A stretch of DNA of 64,000 nt from Anagrus nilaparvatae (Eukaryota > Arthropoda > Insecta > Hymenoptera > Mymaridae): contig JAKSXM010000237.1 in the NCBI GenBank assembly GCA_022575985.1, forward strand, positions 1,010,501-1,074,500, in the 5' to 3' direction. Below the pieces are notes generated by a model. That model made no database searches and was not told the origin of the DNA. It was given only the letters and a program-made list of their open reading frames with translations. Positions 10,607-22,129 of the stretch are shown here, one piece after another; the stretch's first letter is position 1; each line of letters opens with the position of its first letter. The translations under genes were made by a program, and so were the position numbers.

Positions 10607-12535
10607 GTTCCTCATTAGCAACAGTTTTTGGTGTAGCTGGTGTAGTTATATCTTGAAGACATAATTACACCAGCTATAGGAATAAAGAAAAAATTTTTGC
10701 TATGTTTAAGTTCAGGAATAAAAATGTTACCTAGTAAAAACGTTATTTCTAGACATTAGTAATTTTATAGAAATAAATTAAGTACTACGTCCAAAAAGAA
10801 AAAAATTTATGGTGTTTTTTTAATTTTTTTATGTAAAAAATGATGAAAAAAAAAATTTCGAAAAATTACGTATCAGATAGAGAAATCCTTTACAAGCGAT
10901 AATTCTAGATATTCACACTTTTATAAAAAGAAATTAAACTGCATCCTAAAATAAAAAAAATTTTGGCGTTTTTTGTATTTTTTGCGACAAAAATTTTGAA
11001 AAAAAAATTTTGAAAAAATTAAGTATCAGGTCCAAAAAATTACTATAAACAACATTTCTAAAACTAGTACTTCCACAGAAATAAATTAAGTACTGCGTCC
11101 ATAAAAAAAAAAAAATTTTAAGAAAAAAATTTAAAAAAAATAAATTATAAGATTTGAGATGTCGAGTAAAAACGATACTTCTAGATATCAGTACTTTCAT
11201 GGAAAAAAATGAGGTACTAAGTCCAATAAGAAAAAAAATTATTTAAAATTATTTATTTAAAAAATAAAAAAAAAAAATTTTAAATTAAATTTTAGATCCA
11301 AAAAATTGACTGTAAAAAATATTTCTAAAACAAGTACTCCCACAGAAAAATATGAGGTACTAATTTCAAAAAGGAAAAAAATATTGCAGTTTTTTTTATT
11401 TTTAAAGTAAAATATTTTGAGAAAAAAAAGTTCAAAAAATTAAGTATCAATTGGAGATATCGAGTAAAAACGATAATTCTAGATTTAAGTACTTTCATAG
11501 GAAAAAATTAGGTATTGCATTCAAAGAAAAAGAAAATTTTGCTGTTTTTTTTATTTTCTTATGCAAAAAATTTTGAGAAAAATATTTTCGAAAAATTAAG
11601 TATCCGATTCGAGATATCGAGTAAAAACTATATTTTCACATATTACAACTGTCATAGAATTAAATGATGTATTACATAAGAAAACAAAAAATATTGCAGT
11701 TTTTTTATTGTTTTTTTTTTAATTTTGAGAAAAAAATTTTGAAAAATTAAGTAACAGATCCAAAATATTACTAGAAGCGTGGTTCCTGAAACCAGTACTA
11801 CTATAGAAATAAAGTAGGTACTACGTCCAAAGAGAAAAATCAGATGGAGAAATCATTTACAAACAATAATTCTAGATATTTGTACTTTCATAGGAAAAAA
11901 TTAAGTATTATGTCCTAAAATAAAAAAAATTTTGGCGTTTCTTGTATTTTTTGGCGACAAAAATTTTGAGAAAAAAAATTTAAAAAAAATTAAGTATCAG
12001 GTCCAAAAAATTACTATAAACGATATTTCTAAAACTAGTACTTCCATAAAAAACAAGGTACTAAAAGAAAAAGAAAAAAAAGTCTGTCCAAAAAGAAAAA
12101 AAAGTTTGTTAGTTTTTGTATTTTTGGTGACAAAAATTTTAAGAAAAAAATTTTTTTTTAAATTAATTATAAGATTCAAGATATCGAGTAAAAACGATAG
12201 TTCTAGATATTAGTACTTTCATGGAAATAAATGAAGTATTACATCCAAATTAAAAAAAAAGTACCTCGAGATTTTTTAGTGAAAAAAATTAAAAAAAAAA
12301 AAATTAGGTATTAATGTCACCCTGGTTGTGAAATATCACCGGTTACAGGGCAACATACATATATACATACATACATACATACACACACACATATTCACAC
12401 ATACAGACTTTTTTTAAAAACCGGTTTTTTAGCTTCCTGAGGTCTCAAAACGTGCTTACATGCCAAAAAATCAGAAAAAAAATTTTGACCGATCACAATG
12501 GTTCCTCTATGAGGAACCAAAATTTTTATGCAAGC
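10607..12535 (+). repeat. About 150-bp tandem array ending in a shared GGTTCCTC hairpin tail
   Basis: Units of roughly 125-160 bp carry AAGTATCAGATCC/AAGATATCGAGTAAAAACGAT, TCTAGATAT, ACTTTCATAGAAAT, GTACTACGTCCAAA and a long A-rich tract. They start near 11022, 11147, 11292, 11441, 11599, 11748, 11990 and 12167. The array begins after ATGGTTCCTCATTAG (10600) and ends with CACCGGTTACAGGGC, an ACAT/CA microsatellite and the hairpin GGTTCCTCTATGAGGAACC at 12505-12525. The last unit and tail recur at 20755-21050, so this is one dispersed element with an internal array and a hairpin end. Confidence 0.6.
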
Positions 12536-12569
12536 AATGTATATAATTATTTTCAAAAATATCTAATAA

Positions 12570-12890
12570 TAACCTACCTCCAAATGAAAAACTCGTACCT
12601 ACTCCTGGAGTAAGCTCAATTCTGGGGGTCGAGGGAGTAAAGCCACCCATGGGGAGTTTGAAGGGGAAACCTCACATAAAGAAAAAATCAGCCATAACCT
12701 ATTTCCTAAATGCGGTACTCCCAACCACCCCTAGAGTCAGCTAAATCCTGGGGTTCAAGGAGGCAAAGTATCTCATGGGGGCTTGGAAGCATCATAAAAG
12801 AAAAAAAGAGCTGCAACCTATCCCCTAAATACTTTACTCCCACCCAGAGTAAGTTTAATTCTGGGGGTCAAACGAAATTATAATTTCAAA
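12570..12890 (+). repeat. Three-unit tandem repeat, about 110-120 bp
   Basis: Three diverged copies of AACCTA.C.CC.AAATG, CTCC.ACC.C..GAGTAAG, AATTCTGGGGGTC.A.G.AG, ATGGGG..TTG.AAG start near 12570, 12698 and 12819. The GC content is higher than in the surroundings. No coding potential is visible. Confidence 0.55.
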
Positions 12891-13061
12891 AAAAATTATA
12901 TTATTTGCAGAGAGTTAAAAGGGGGATATGTCTAGGAAGGAGAAAATTTCTGAAGAGGGAAAAGTCTAGGAGGAAAACTGATGGAGGAAAAGTTCTTGGT
13001 GGAATAAGGGCTATTCAGGAACCCTTAATTCTTAAAGCAAAGTTACTTAGAATAATTTTGG

Positions 13062-13659
13062 TTAAGGTCTTACGTACGTCAGGAATTTTACCTATCGGCA
13101 TCTTTGTCCTACACACGTATAAAAGTAAGGATTGCAACTTCAAATAAATAAAAAAGTTTTTTCAATATTACTTAATTATTACAATTCAAAGCTTAAAAAT
13201 GAATTTTATTAACTTAATTTTGGCATTAAATAAATTATTTATTATTTAAACAATATTATTTAATTATTTACAAATAAATAAAAAAATATAAAAAATATAA
13301 TAAATGACTCTACCTCAATAGCAGAATAAACGTTCATTTTTTAACATTTTTTTAAGTAGAACCATAAAAAATGACGGTCGATTGTAAATTTTAAGGTCTC
13401 TTTTTATTTATTAGGACATTATTTATCAACTCATAAAAAAAAATATCTAAGTTTTGTATTTTAAATGCTTTTTTTTCATTTTTTTAAATTCCCCATAAGA
13501 GCCTGTGTTAATTTTTTTTTTGTTTATTTATTTACTCAAAAACTGTGCGGTCAATTATAAAAAAAAAAAATACGTGTAAAATTAAATTATATTTACTTCA
13601 CTTTCTCCAAGTTTTAGCTTTTTTTTTGCATTTTGATTCGGACGTACGTAAGACCTTAA
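13062..13659. mobile_element. Putative 600-bp MITE with TTAA flanks and 15-bp inverted ends
   Basis: TTAAGGTCTTACGTACGTC at 13062-13080 is exactly inverted at 13641-13659. Either TTAA is a target duplication, as in the two other TTAA elements here, or it is part of the inverted repeat. The interior is AT-rich and non-coding. Confidence 0.5.
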
Positions 13660-14050
13660 GGAACAAAAAAATACAAGTAGGATTTGTCAATTCAAAGTAA
13701 ACGACTTGAATTTTTCAAGTTAAACGACTAGGATAAAATAAGTAATTCAACTGGATTACTCAGTTTTCTTAGATTAGTTAGATACACCTGAAGTAACTTA
13801 AAATATTTAGAAAATCATAAATAAATAACAAAATTACTAAATAAATACAGAACCCTCATAAAAAATTGACTTAATTGATTTACAAACAATTTAATTAACC
13901 CGAAAAAGCATTAATAACATTCTGAGAGTTAGAAAAACCGTAAAATTTGAAGTAATTATGAGTGAATCCCACATCAAAAATCCTGTGCAAGCGTTGTGCA
14001 CAAGCAAAATCGCGAAATTTTGTGCATAAAATAAAAAAAAACTTAATTTT
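13660..14050. other. AT-rich intron sequence, nothing recognised
   Basis: No gene or repeat structure stands out between the TTAA element and the start of the inverted-repeat complex at about 14055. Confidence 0.4.
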
Positions 14051-14054
14051 AATA

Positions 14055-16640
14055 AGTATGGACGGAAAACCAAAATATAGTCCTCCAGGAGCCCAGGTAA
14101 TACTCAGGAAGGTATTATTAATTAAAAATATCATTTACCGAAAAAAGGGTCTAAAAGTTTTCCAATATGGCGTATACGAAAACACTAAAAACACCCGAAA
14201 ATAAATTTTGTGCAATTAGATTTGGGTTTTCAAGATCAATAAAAACGAATTTAAGATGCAAAGGGTATGTCGGGTTAAGATAAGTGAAATGCCCCTGTCC
14301 TTGGATTTTCAAACTAACTGTTTTAAAAGTTTTTGGAGGTAAAAAAAATGTGGTAACCGTTGCCCGTTTGTCCGTCTACCCCTTTCCGCCACCAAAATGG
14401 CCAAAAAACTGTCTAAAAACCTGTTCTTTTGGTTATAATTTTTTTTCTCTGGAACGACATTGCCAAAAACCTTGAAAATTGGCCACAGCGGTCCCATTGC
14501 ATATATTTTTCACCAAAAAAATTTTGGGACCCCTACGACCATTTTAGACCACCAAAAATTAAATTCAAAAACTTCAAAAATCAATTATTTTACAGAATTA
14601 AATATCGGGAAGGGGGCTGCACAAAATTTTATTTCAAATTATTTTTTCTAACATAAAAACACAATTTTTCCAAAAGGTTTTAGACCTCTAGACCCGGTGT
14701 GACCCAGTGAAAATTCCAAAAAACTCGTTTTTTTATCGTCTTTTTACCGTTTTCTCGACGATATCGCATGGAAAATCCAATGCATTCATGTTAAATTAGA
14801 AAAATTATTTGTATTTTGAACGGAACTTAATAATAAGACCGATTAAAGACCTTTATACCCCTTTAGAACACATATTTTGCACTTCAAATTTCAATTTTTC
14901 AATATTTTTTCTCAATTATTTTGTTTTTTTTATAATTATTTGACGGAATATCCCATATATAAAATTTTTTAGTTAATGTCATTATACTTTTGATCATATA
15001 ACTTATTTTTTTATTTTTAGACCCTTTAGACCCCATATTTTGAACGATGAAGTTCAAATTTTTGAATTTCTTTCGACTTTTCTTACTTTATTGCATGGGA
15101 AATCCCATATATATAATTTTTTTAGTTCAATATTTTATATTTAAAAAAAAAGATTTTCTTTTATTTTTTAGACCCTCAACCTCTACTTGTTTCTCTCAAT
15201 ATTACAAGTATTGTATTTCTTTTCTTAATAATTTTGGTTTTTTTATTATATTGTGTGGAATTACCCATATATGAACTTTTTGTAGATCAATATTTTATTA
15301 AAATTTATGCAATATTTTTTGGTCAAATAAAAAATTTTTATATTTTTTTAGACCCTCAGACCCTTTGTTTGATGACGATAAAAAAACGAGTTCTTTGGAA
15401 TTTTCACTGGGTCGCACCGGGTCTAGAGGTCTAAAACCTTTTGGAAAAATTGTGTTTTTATGGTAGAAAAAATAATTTGAAATAAAATTTTGTGCAGCCC
15501 CCTTTCCAATATTTAATTCTGTAAAATAATTGATTTTTGAAGTTTTTGAATTTAATTTTTGGTGGTCTAAAGTGGTCGTAGGAGTCCCAAAATTTTTTTG
15601 GTGAAAAATATATGCAATGGGACCGCTGTGGCCAATTTTCAAGGTTTTTGGCAATGTCGTTCCAGAGAAAAAAAATTATAACCAAAAGAACAGGTTTTTG
15701 GACAGTTTTTTGGCCATTTTGGTGGCGGAAAGGGGTAGATGGACAAACGGGCAACGGTTACCACATTTTTTTTACCTCCAAAAACTTTTAAAACAGTTAG
15801 TTTGAAAATCTAAGAACAGGGGCATTTCACTTATCTTAACCCGACTTACCCTTTTCATATTATGACCTCGCAAATATTTTTCGGTTTTCCAATATGGCGG
15901 ACCCGAAAATTTCAAAAACACCCGAAAATCAATTTTTTGCATTAGATTAGGGTTTTCAAGATAAATAAAAACGAATTTGAGATTCAAATTTTCATATTAT
16001 GACCTCGCAAATATTTTACGGTTCTCCAATATGGCGGACCCGAAAATTTCAAAAACACCCGAAAATAAGTTTTCTGCATTAGATGTGGGTTTTTAAGCCC
16101 ATTAAAAATGAATTTGAGATGCAATTTTTCATAATTCGATCTTGCAAATATTTTTTGGTTTTCCAATATGGCGGACCCGAAAATTTCAGAAACAGCCAAA
16201 AATCAATTTTCTAGATTAGATTTGGGTTTTCAAGCCCAGTAAAGACGAATTTGAGATACAATTTTTTATAGATTGACCTTGAAAATACTTTTCGGTCTTC
16301 CAATATGGCAGACCGGTAAACTTCAAATACACCCGAAAATCAATTTTCTGCATTAGATTTGGGATTTGAAAAACCGAAAAATATTTTCAAGGTCATAAAA
16401 TGAAAATTGCATCTTAAATTCGTTTTCATTGATCTTGAAAACCCAAATCTAATGCAGAAAAATTATTTTCGGGTGTTTTTAGTGTTTTCGGATACGCCAT
16501 ATTGAAAAACTTTTAGACCCTTTTTTCGGTAAATGATTTTTTTAATTAATAGTACCTTCCTGAGTATTACCTGGACTTCTGGAGGACTATATTTCGGTTT
16601 CCCGTCTATATTTATTAAAATTAAGTTTTTTTCTATTTTA
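14055..16640. repeat. Inverted-repeat complex: outer arms, fold-back element and 135-bp tandem array
   Basis: Outer arms 14055-14260 and 16380-16625 are inverted copies (GACGGAAAACC, AGTCCTCCAG, AATACTCAGGAAGGTA, ATATGGCGTA). Between them lie a 1.6-kb fold-back element (14261-15853) and about four tandem units of 135 bp (15853-16385), each with GACCTCGCAAATATTTT, TTCCAATATGGCGGACCCG, ACACCCGAAAAT and AAAAACGAATTTGAGAT. The outer arms are themselves single diverged units of that array. The fold-back therefore inserted into a tandem array, part of which is inverted. Confidence 0.65.
14261..15853. mobile_element. Fold-back element with about 475-bp inverted arms
   Basis: The left end AAGGGTATGTCGGGTTAAG and the right end CTTAACCCGACTTACCCTT are inverted. 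The arms (14261-14740, 15375-15853) match almost base for base through GTTGCCCGTTTGTCCGTCTA and GGGGGCTGCACAAAATTTTA. The 630-bp centre has two or three copies of a CCCATATATA/TTTTTAGACCCT module. I see no clear target duplication and no transposase, so the class is unknown. Confidence 0.65.
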
Positions 16641-17180
16641 TTTACAAAATAATAAATTTCACGATATCCTATATATATTAAAATGAAATAATTGAAAAAT
16701 TTTATTATTTTCGATTTTACTCAATATCCATTTATGAAGAATTGTATGGACGAAAATACATGAAATTGGTTTTAAATTAATCCTTGAAGAAATACCCCCA
16801 ACTGATTTAATTATTTTTAAAAAATAATTAAATGATTTCGAGAAATCAATCTCAGAAGTTAGTGATCGAAAAGGTAAAAAATTATATTTTTTTTTCACTA
16901 AAACTGTTTTTTTTCAGGATCTAAGAGATCTTTTGAGACAAACTCTAGTGCAAATTATTCCTTGAAAAAAATGCTATCGATTTGACGTTTTTTTTTTTTA
17001 ATTAGACTTATCGTTTCGTGTTACAACTGTTAAAAGCTAAGAAGTTGAAAATTTAAATACGTAAAAAGTGGTAATTTTCATCACTTCATATTTTAAAATG
17101 GATTGTATCAAAATGTAAAAACCCAATTGCATTCTATTTAATAAACGATTTTCTAAAGGAACTTTGTTTGGTTTTTTATT
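16640..17180 (-). repeat. Dispersed repeat D1 (copy 2)
   Basis: Inverted copy of 600-2200 without the MITE. It has TTTTTACATTTTGATACAATCCA, GAAGTGATGAAAAT and CAAGGAATAATTTGCACTAG in the same order on the minus strand, and the open frame 16659-16898. The junction AATTAAAAAAAAAAAACGTC is the empty MITE site. Confidence 0.6.
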
Positions 17181-17224
17181 TAATGCATTCATTGAAGAGA
17201 AATAGCAAAAAAATTATTTAGAAC

Positions 17225-18010
17225 CAATTTTTTTTTTTAAATTTTTTTATGCATGGGACAGCCCACATCTAAAATATTTTTTTTTTTATTTTATCATAAC
17301 TAGGACAGCCAACATCTAAAATATTTTTTTTTATTTTCTCATAACTAAAAATGCCGACATCTAAATTATTAAATCTAAATTATTAATTTTTTTTCGAATT
17401 TTTTATAACTAAGACTGCCGACATCTAAATTATTTTTTTTTATTTTTTCATAACTAGGACAGCCAACATCTAAAATATTTTTTTTTATTTTCTCATAACT
17501 AAAAATGCCAACATCTAAATTATTAATTTTTTTTCGAATTTTTCATAACTAAGACTGCCGACATCTAAATTATTATTTTTTTTTATTTTTTCGTAACTAG
17601 GACTGCCGACATCTAAATTATTATTTTTTTTTATATTTTCATACATAAAATAGCCGACATCTAAATTATTTTTTTATTTTTTCATAACTAAAAATGCCGA
17701 CATCTAAATTATTATTTTTTTTTTATATTTTCATACATAGGACAGCCGACATCTAAAATATTTTTTTTTTATTTTCTCATAACTAAGACTGCCGACATCT
17801 AAATTATTATTTTTTTTCGAATTTTTCATAACTAAGACTGCCGACATCTAAATTATTATTTTTTTTTTATTTTTTCATAACTAGGACTGCCGACATCTAA
17901 ATTATTATTTTTTTTTATATTTTCATACATAAAATAGCCGACATCTAAAATATTTTTTTTTTTTATTTTATCATAACTAAGACTGCCGAAATCTAAATTA
18001 TTATTTTTTT
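17225..18010 (+). repeat. Satellite S2, short AT-rich units with GCCGACATCTAAATTATT
   Basis: About 15 units of 45-65 bp share CATAACTA(A/G)GACTGCC(G/A)ACATCTAAA(T/A)TAT followed by a T-run. The related core CATATT..GGCTGTC links it loosely to 20455-21640. Confidence 0.75.
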
Positions 18011-18254
18011 TTTCAATAGGAATTACCTAACAATATAGAAGCACCGAAATTATAAGATAAATATTCCTGAATTTTTCATATTATAAACGACAAATATATA
18101 TGTAACAACGGAATGAAATTTTTTTAATTATTATTATATTTAATTTTTAATCATATTCTAGACAACCAATATGAATTTCACTATGTAAAAATAATTAACC
18201 ATTTTTAAAAATAAATCTAAAAAGTGAATTTTTTTAATGTTTTAAATTTTTTTC

Positions 18255-18790
18255 ATAAAAGAGAAGACTATTAAAAAAAATTTAGAATGATGTATAATTT
18301 CTGCTAAAGTCAATAAAAATATTGCAATGCAATCATTGCATAAAAATATTTGCAATTACAACTATTATATAAAAGAAGAAACTAATCAAAAAAAATTTTA
18401 AATTGCGTATAGTTTCTGCTAATGTCAATAAAAATATTTCAATGCTATCATTGCATAAAAATTTTTGAGATTACAAAAATATTTCAATACAATCATTGCA
18501 TAAAAATGTATTAATATTAAAAAAAAATTTAGAATAGCGTATAATTTCTGCTAAAGTAAATAAAAAAATTTCAACGCTATCATTGCATAAAAATATTTAA
18601 AATTGCAACTTTTCTATAAAACAGGAGACTATTAGAAAAAAATTTATAATGGCGTATAGTTTCTGCTAAAGCCAATAAAAATATTTCAATGCAATCATTG
18701 CATAAAAATATTTAAAATTCCAACCTTCATATAAAAGAGGACTTTATTCGAAAAAAATATAGAATAGCGTAAAGTTTCTGCTATGATACA
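18255..18790 (-). repeat. Satellite S1, inverted array
   Basis: Units of about 115-120 bp reading TTTCTGCTAAAGTCAATAAA, TTTCAATGC(A/T)ATCATTGCAT, AAAGA/CAGGAGACTATTA. They are the reverse complement of the array at 1-540. Confidence 0.75.
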
Positions 18791-18799
18791 TCCGACAAT

Positions 18800-20120
18800 A
18801 TATATTAAATTAGAAGTTTTTTAAATTGTGTACTATCAATTTAAATTTATCTATACGATATATGTTATCGAAATTTTTATTTTTTCATGTTTAATACAGG
18901 CGATATCCTTTTCCTTATATAATGAAATTATTTAAGCTCTTTCTTATATAAAACACCCGACAATATATATTAAAATTTTTAGATATTTTTCAAATTGTGG
19001 ACAATCAATATGAGTTTATCTTTTTACGTTGTTAACGAAAAAAATATTCAAGAGGGGTATAATTTCTGTTAAATTCAATACTAATATTTCAATGCTATTA
19101 TTGCAGAAAAATATTTGAAATTACAAGATTTCTATAAAACAGGACAATATTCGAAAACATTTAAGTTGGGTATATTTTGCTAACTTCAATACTGATATTT
19201 CAATGCTATCATTGCATAAAAACATTTTAAATTACAACATTTCTATAAAACAAGACGGAATTCAAAAACATTTAAGTTGGGTATATTTTGATAAATTCAA
19301 TACTATAATATATCAATACTATTATTGCATGAAAACGATTGAAATTACAACTTTTCTATAAAAAATGATACTTTTCGAAATGAAACTAAATTGAGGTATA
19401 GTTTCTGTTAAGGACGTATCTCAGTGGATTAAAAGAGAGAGAGGTTTTTTCGGACCACTTTCTTTCTCTCACGAGTTTTGTATAAGTAATTCCAAAATGT
19501 TATTGTTTATATTTATGTAAATAAACATCTAGGAGCTCTGAAATTTTTTCTACGAGTTTTTATAATAATAAATTATATTTTAACCAAATATTATCAAAAT
19601 CTGTTCTGTAAATTTTTTTTTGGAAGCCTTTAAAATCTCTTACGTGAAATATCAGGTGAAATATGCATGTAATTTAATAAGTACGAATTGTAAAAAATTT
19701 ACAGAACAGATTTTGATAATATTTGTTAAAATATAATTTATTATTATAAAAACTCGTAGAAAAAATTTCAGAGCTCCTAGATGTTTATTTACATAAATAT
19801 AAACAAAAACATTTTGGGATTTCTTATACAAAACTCGCGAGAGAAAGAAAGAGGTCCGAAAATCTCTCTTTCACTTTCCCCCCACTGAGGTACGTCCTTA
19901 AATTAATTACTAATATTTCAATGCAATTGAAATTACAACTGTTCTAAAAAACAGGATATTATTCGAAAAAATTGAAAGTGGGGTATATTTTGCTAAATTT
20001 AATACATATATTTCAATGCTATTATTGCATAAAAATATTTGAAATTACAACATTTCTATAAAACAGGATTGTTTAGAAAAAAAAATTAAAGTAAAGTATA
20101 GTTTCTGCTAAATTCAATAC
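18800..20120 (-). repeat. Degraded S1 units, split by a TTAA MITE
   Basis: Recurrent TTTCTGCTAAATTCAATACT, TATTTCAATGCTAT(T/C)ATTGCAT and AAAACAGGA mark S1-like units from about 19060 to 19405 and 19902 to 20120. The part 18800-19060 has weaker similarity, with two copies of CCGACAATATATATTAAA. Confidence 0.55.
19412..19897. mobile_element. MITE with TTAA duplication and about 200-bp inverted arms
   Basis: The ends GGACGTATCTCAGTGG and CCACTGAGGTACGTCC are flanked by TTAA at 19408-19411 and 19898-19901. The arms match for roughly 200 bp (ATTTATGTAAATAAACATCT, CAAAATCTGTTCTGTAAATT). Neighbouring satellite units show the empty site TTTCTGTTAA/GCTAAATTCAATACTAATATT, so the TTAA was duplicated on insertion. 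Non-autonomous and piggyBac-like by target. Confidence 0.75.
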
Positions 20121-20139
20121 TATTATTTCAATCAATAAA

Positions 20140-20450
20140 CCCAATAACTCAATAAATCGGACTCTAAGTCTTTTTTTTGCTTTTAATGAATACATTAAAT
20201 AAAAAACAACAAAAAAGCGGCTTTAGAAATGCGTTTAATAAAAACAAAGCATTTTTGTTTTTATATTTTAATACAAACCATTTTAAGATATGAAGTGATG
20301 AAAATAACCAATTTTTGAGTTTTTAAATTATGTACTTCTTAGCCTTAAACAGTTGTAACTCTGTGTCGTGAGCTAAAATTAAAAAAAAAGCATCAACTCG
20401 ATAGCATTTTTTCCAAGGAGTAATTTGCACCAAAGCTGTTTTGTTTTATA
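20140..20450 (+). repeat. Dispersed repeat D1 (copy 3)
   Basis: Contains AAACAAAGCATTTTTGTTTT, GATATGAAGTGATGAAAATA, AACAGTTGTAACTCTGTG and CCAAGGAGTAATTTGCACCA, collinear with 690-1870. It again sits next to S1 units and has the empty MITE site. Confidence 0.6.
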
Positions 20451-20454
20451 TATG

Positions 20455-21640
20455 AAATAACTCAAAAATTTAAATATGAAATAATATAGACATCGGCAGT
20501 CCTAAGAATAATAGAAAAAAACAAAAATTTTAAGAATTTAATTTTATAGTAAAATTCATATTGTCGAATTACAATATGAAAAACTACAAAAATTTCATTC
20601 TATATTGTCGGCTATTTGATAAATCAAAAAACTCAAAAAATTTCACTTTGAAATAAGATCGGCAGTCCTAAGAATGAAAAAAAAATTAGAAATCTTTAAC
20701 TGTATAGTAAAATTCATATTGGCTGTTTACAATATGAAAATACTACAAAAATTTACTTTCATGGAAAAGAATGAGGTATTACATCCAAATTAAAAAAAAA
20801 AAAATACCTGGAGATTTTTTGGAGAAAAAAATTTTATAAAAAAAATAGGTCTTAATGTCATATTGGTTGTGAAATATCACCGGTGACAGTGCTATATACA
20901 TACTTACATACATACACTCACATACACACACATACATAATTTTTTTAAAAACTGGTTTTTAGAATCCTGAGATCTCAAAACGTGCGTATATGTCAAAAAA
21001 TCAGAAATAAAAATTTCATCTAAAACAATGGGTCCTCTATGAGGAACCAAAATCATAAATATTTCACTCTAGAGTAAAATTTATTATTGATTCTCTGCAA
21101 TATAAAAAAACATCAAAAATTTCAATCTATAATGTTAGTTGTTTTATGTATGAAAAAACTCAAAAATTTAACCATATATAGAGTATCATGGATATCGGCT
21201 GTTCTATTTATGAAAACATAAAAATTATAAAAGTTTATAAAAAATATTATAAAAGTTTCACTCGATAGTAAAATTCATATTGATTGTCAACAATTTGAAA
21301 AAACTGAAAAAATTTCAATCTATATTGTTGACTGTTTTATATACGAAAAAACCCAAAAAATTTCACTTTAGAGTAAAATGGATATCTTCTGTCCTATTTA
21401 TGAAAAAAAAAAATAATAAATATTTCACTCCAGAGTAAAATTCATATTGATTGTCTAAAATATAAAAAAACAGTAAAAATTTCAATCTATATTGTTAGTT
21501 GTTTTATATATGGAAAATCCCAAAAATTTCACCATAGAGTAAAATGGATATTGGCTGTACTATTAATTGAAAAACAAAAAATTATAAAAATTTCAATCTA
21601 TAGTAAAATTTATATTGGCTGTCTCTTTTTCTTAATATGA
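20455..21640 (+). repeat. Satellite S3, AT-rich units with AGTAAAATTCATATTG.CTG
   Basis: Recurrent modules TAGAGTAAAAT(G/T)GATATCGGCTGTCCTATTTATGAA, ATTTCACTC and TCAATCTATATTGTTAGTTG alternate from 20455 to 20755 and 21060 to 21640, with the GGTTCCTC tail between. Unit length is irregular (about 65-130 bp). Confidence 0.55.
20755..21055 (+). repeat. Solo tail of the GGTTCCTC element
   Basis: Begins ACTTTCATGGAAAAGAATGA and runs through ATTACATCC, TGAAATATCACCGGTGACAG, an ACAT/CACA microsatellite and AAAACGTGCGTATATG to TCCTCTATGAGGAACCAAAA. It parallels 12200-12535 over its whole length. It interrupts or ends the 20455-21640 satellite. Confidence 0.6.
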
Positions 21641-22125
21641 ATTATAAAATTTTTTTATTAATTTTAGAAGCATAAAATTAATTCTGTTCTCATTCATTTT
21701 TAAATAAAATTAAATTGCATTTTAATCACTTATGATTGAATTTATTATAATTAACTACATATGATTAAAATATAAAAAAATTAATGCACAAGAGTTTTTA
21801 TTTGGTTAAGCCGAGCATCGCGAGGCCAATCAGCTAGTATATACTTATATATATATGTATACTTATATATATATACATATATTTATATATATATAATGCG
21901 TTATCTATCTTTTTTAGGTTTTGTAAATTAAACAACCTTTGTGTTGCTAAAAATAAGGAATTATTTATTTTAATTTTAAGAATTACAAATTAACAATAAA
22001 TGATATATTTTATTATATTAAATTATTTTATAATACCATGATTATATATTATCTATAATATCTTATAATACATGATTTTCATGTGAACATTTATTAAATT
22101 ACTTATTTATTTCAAAACTCTCCTG
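21641..22125. other. AT-rich spacer with a possible Helitron-like 3' end
   Basis: GCCGAGCATCGCGAGGC then AATCAGCTAGT at 21811-21838, directly followed by an AT microsatellite, resembles the hairpin plus CTAGT end of insect Helitrons seen at 39425 and 48038. Here the hairpin is imperfect. I see nothing else. Confidence 0.3.
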
Positions 22126-22129
22126 TGTT

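Noticed and set aside
14284..15805. Paired open frames repeated in both arms of the 14261-15853 fold-back
   Set aside because: The same protein-like strings appear because the arms are inverted copies. Frames on both strands are equally open, so coding is unlikely.
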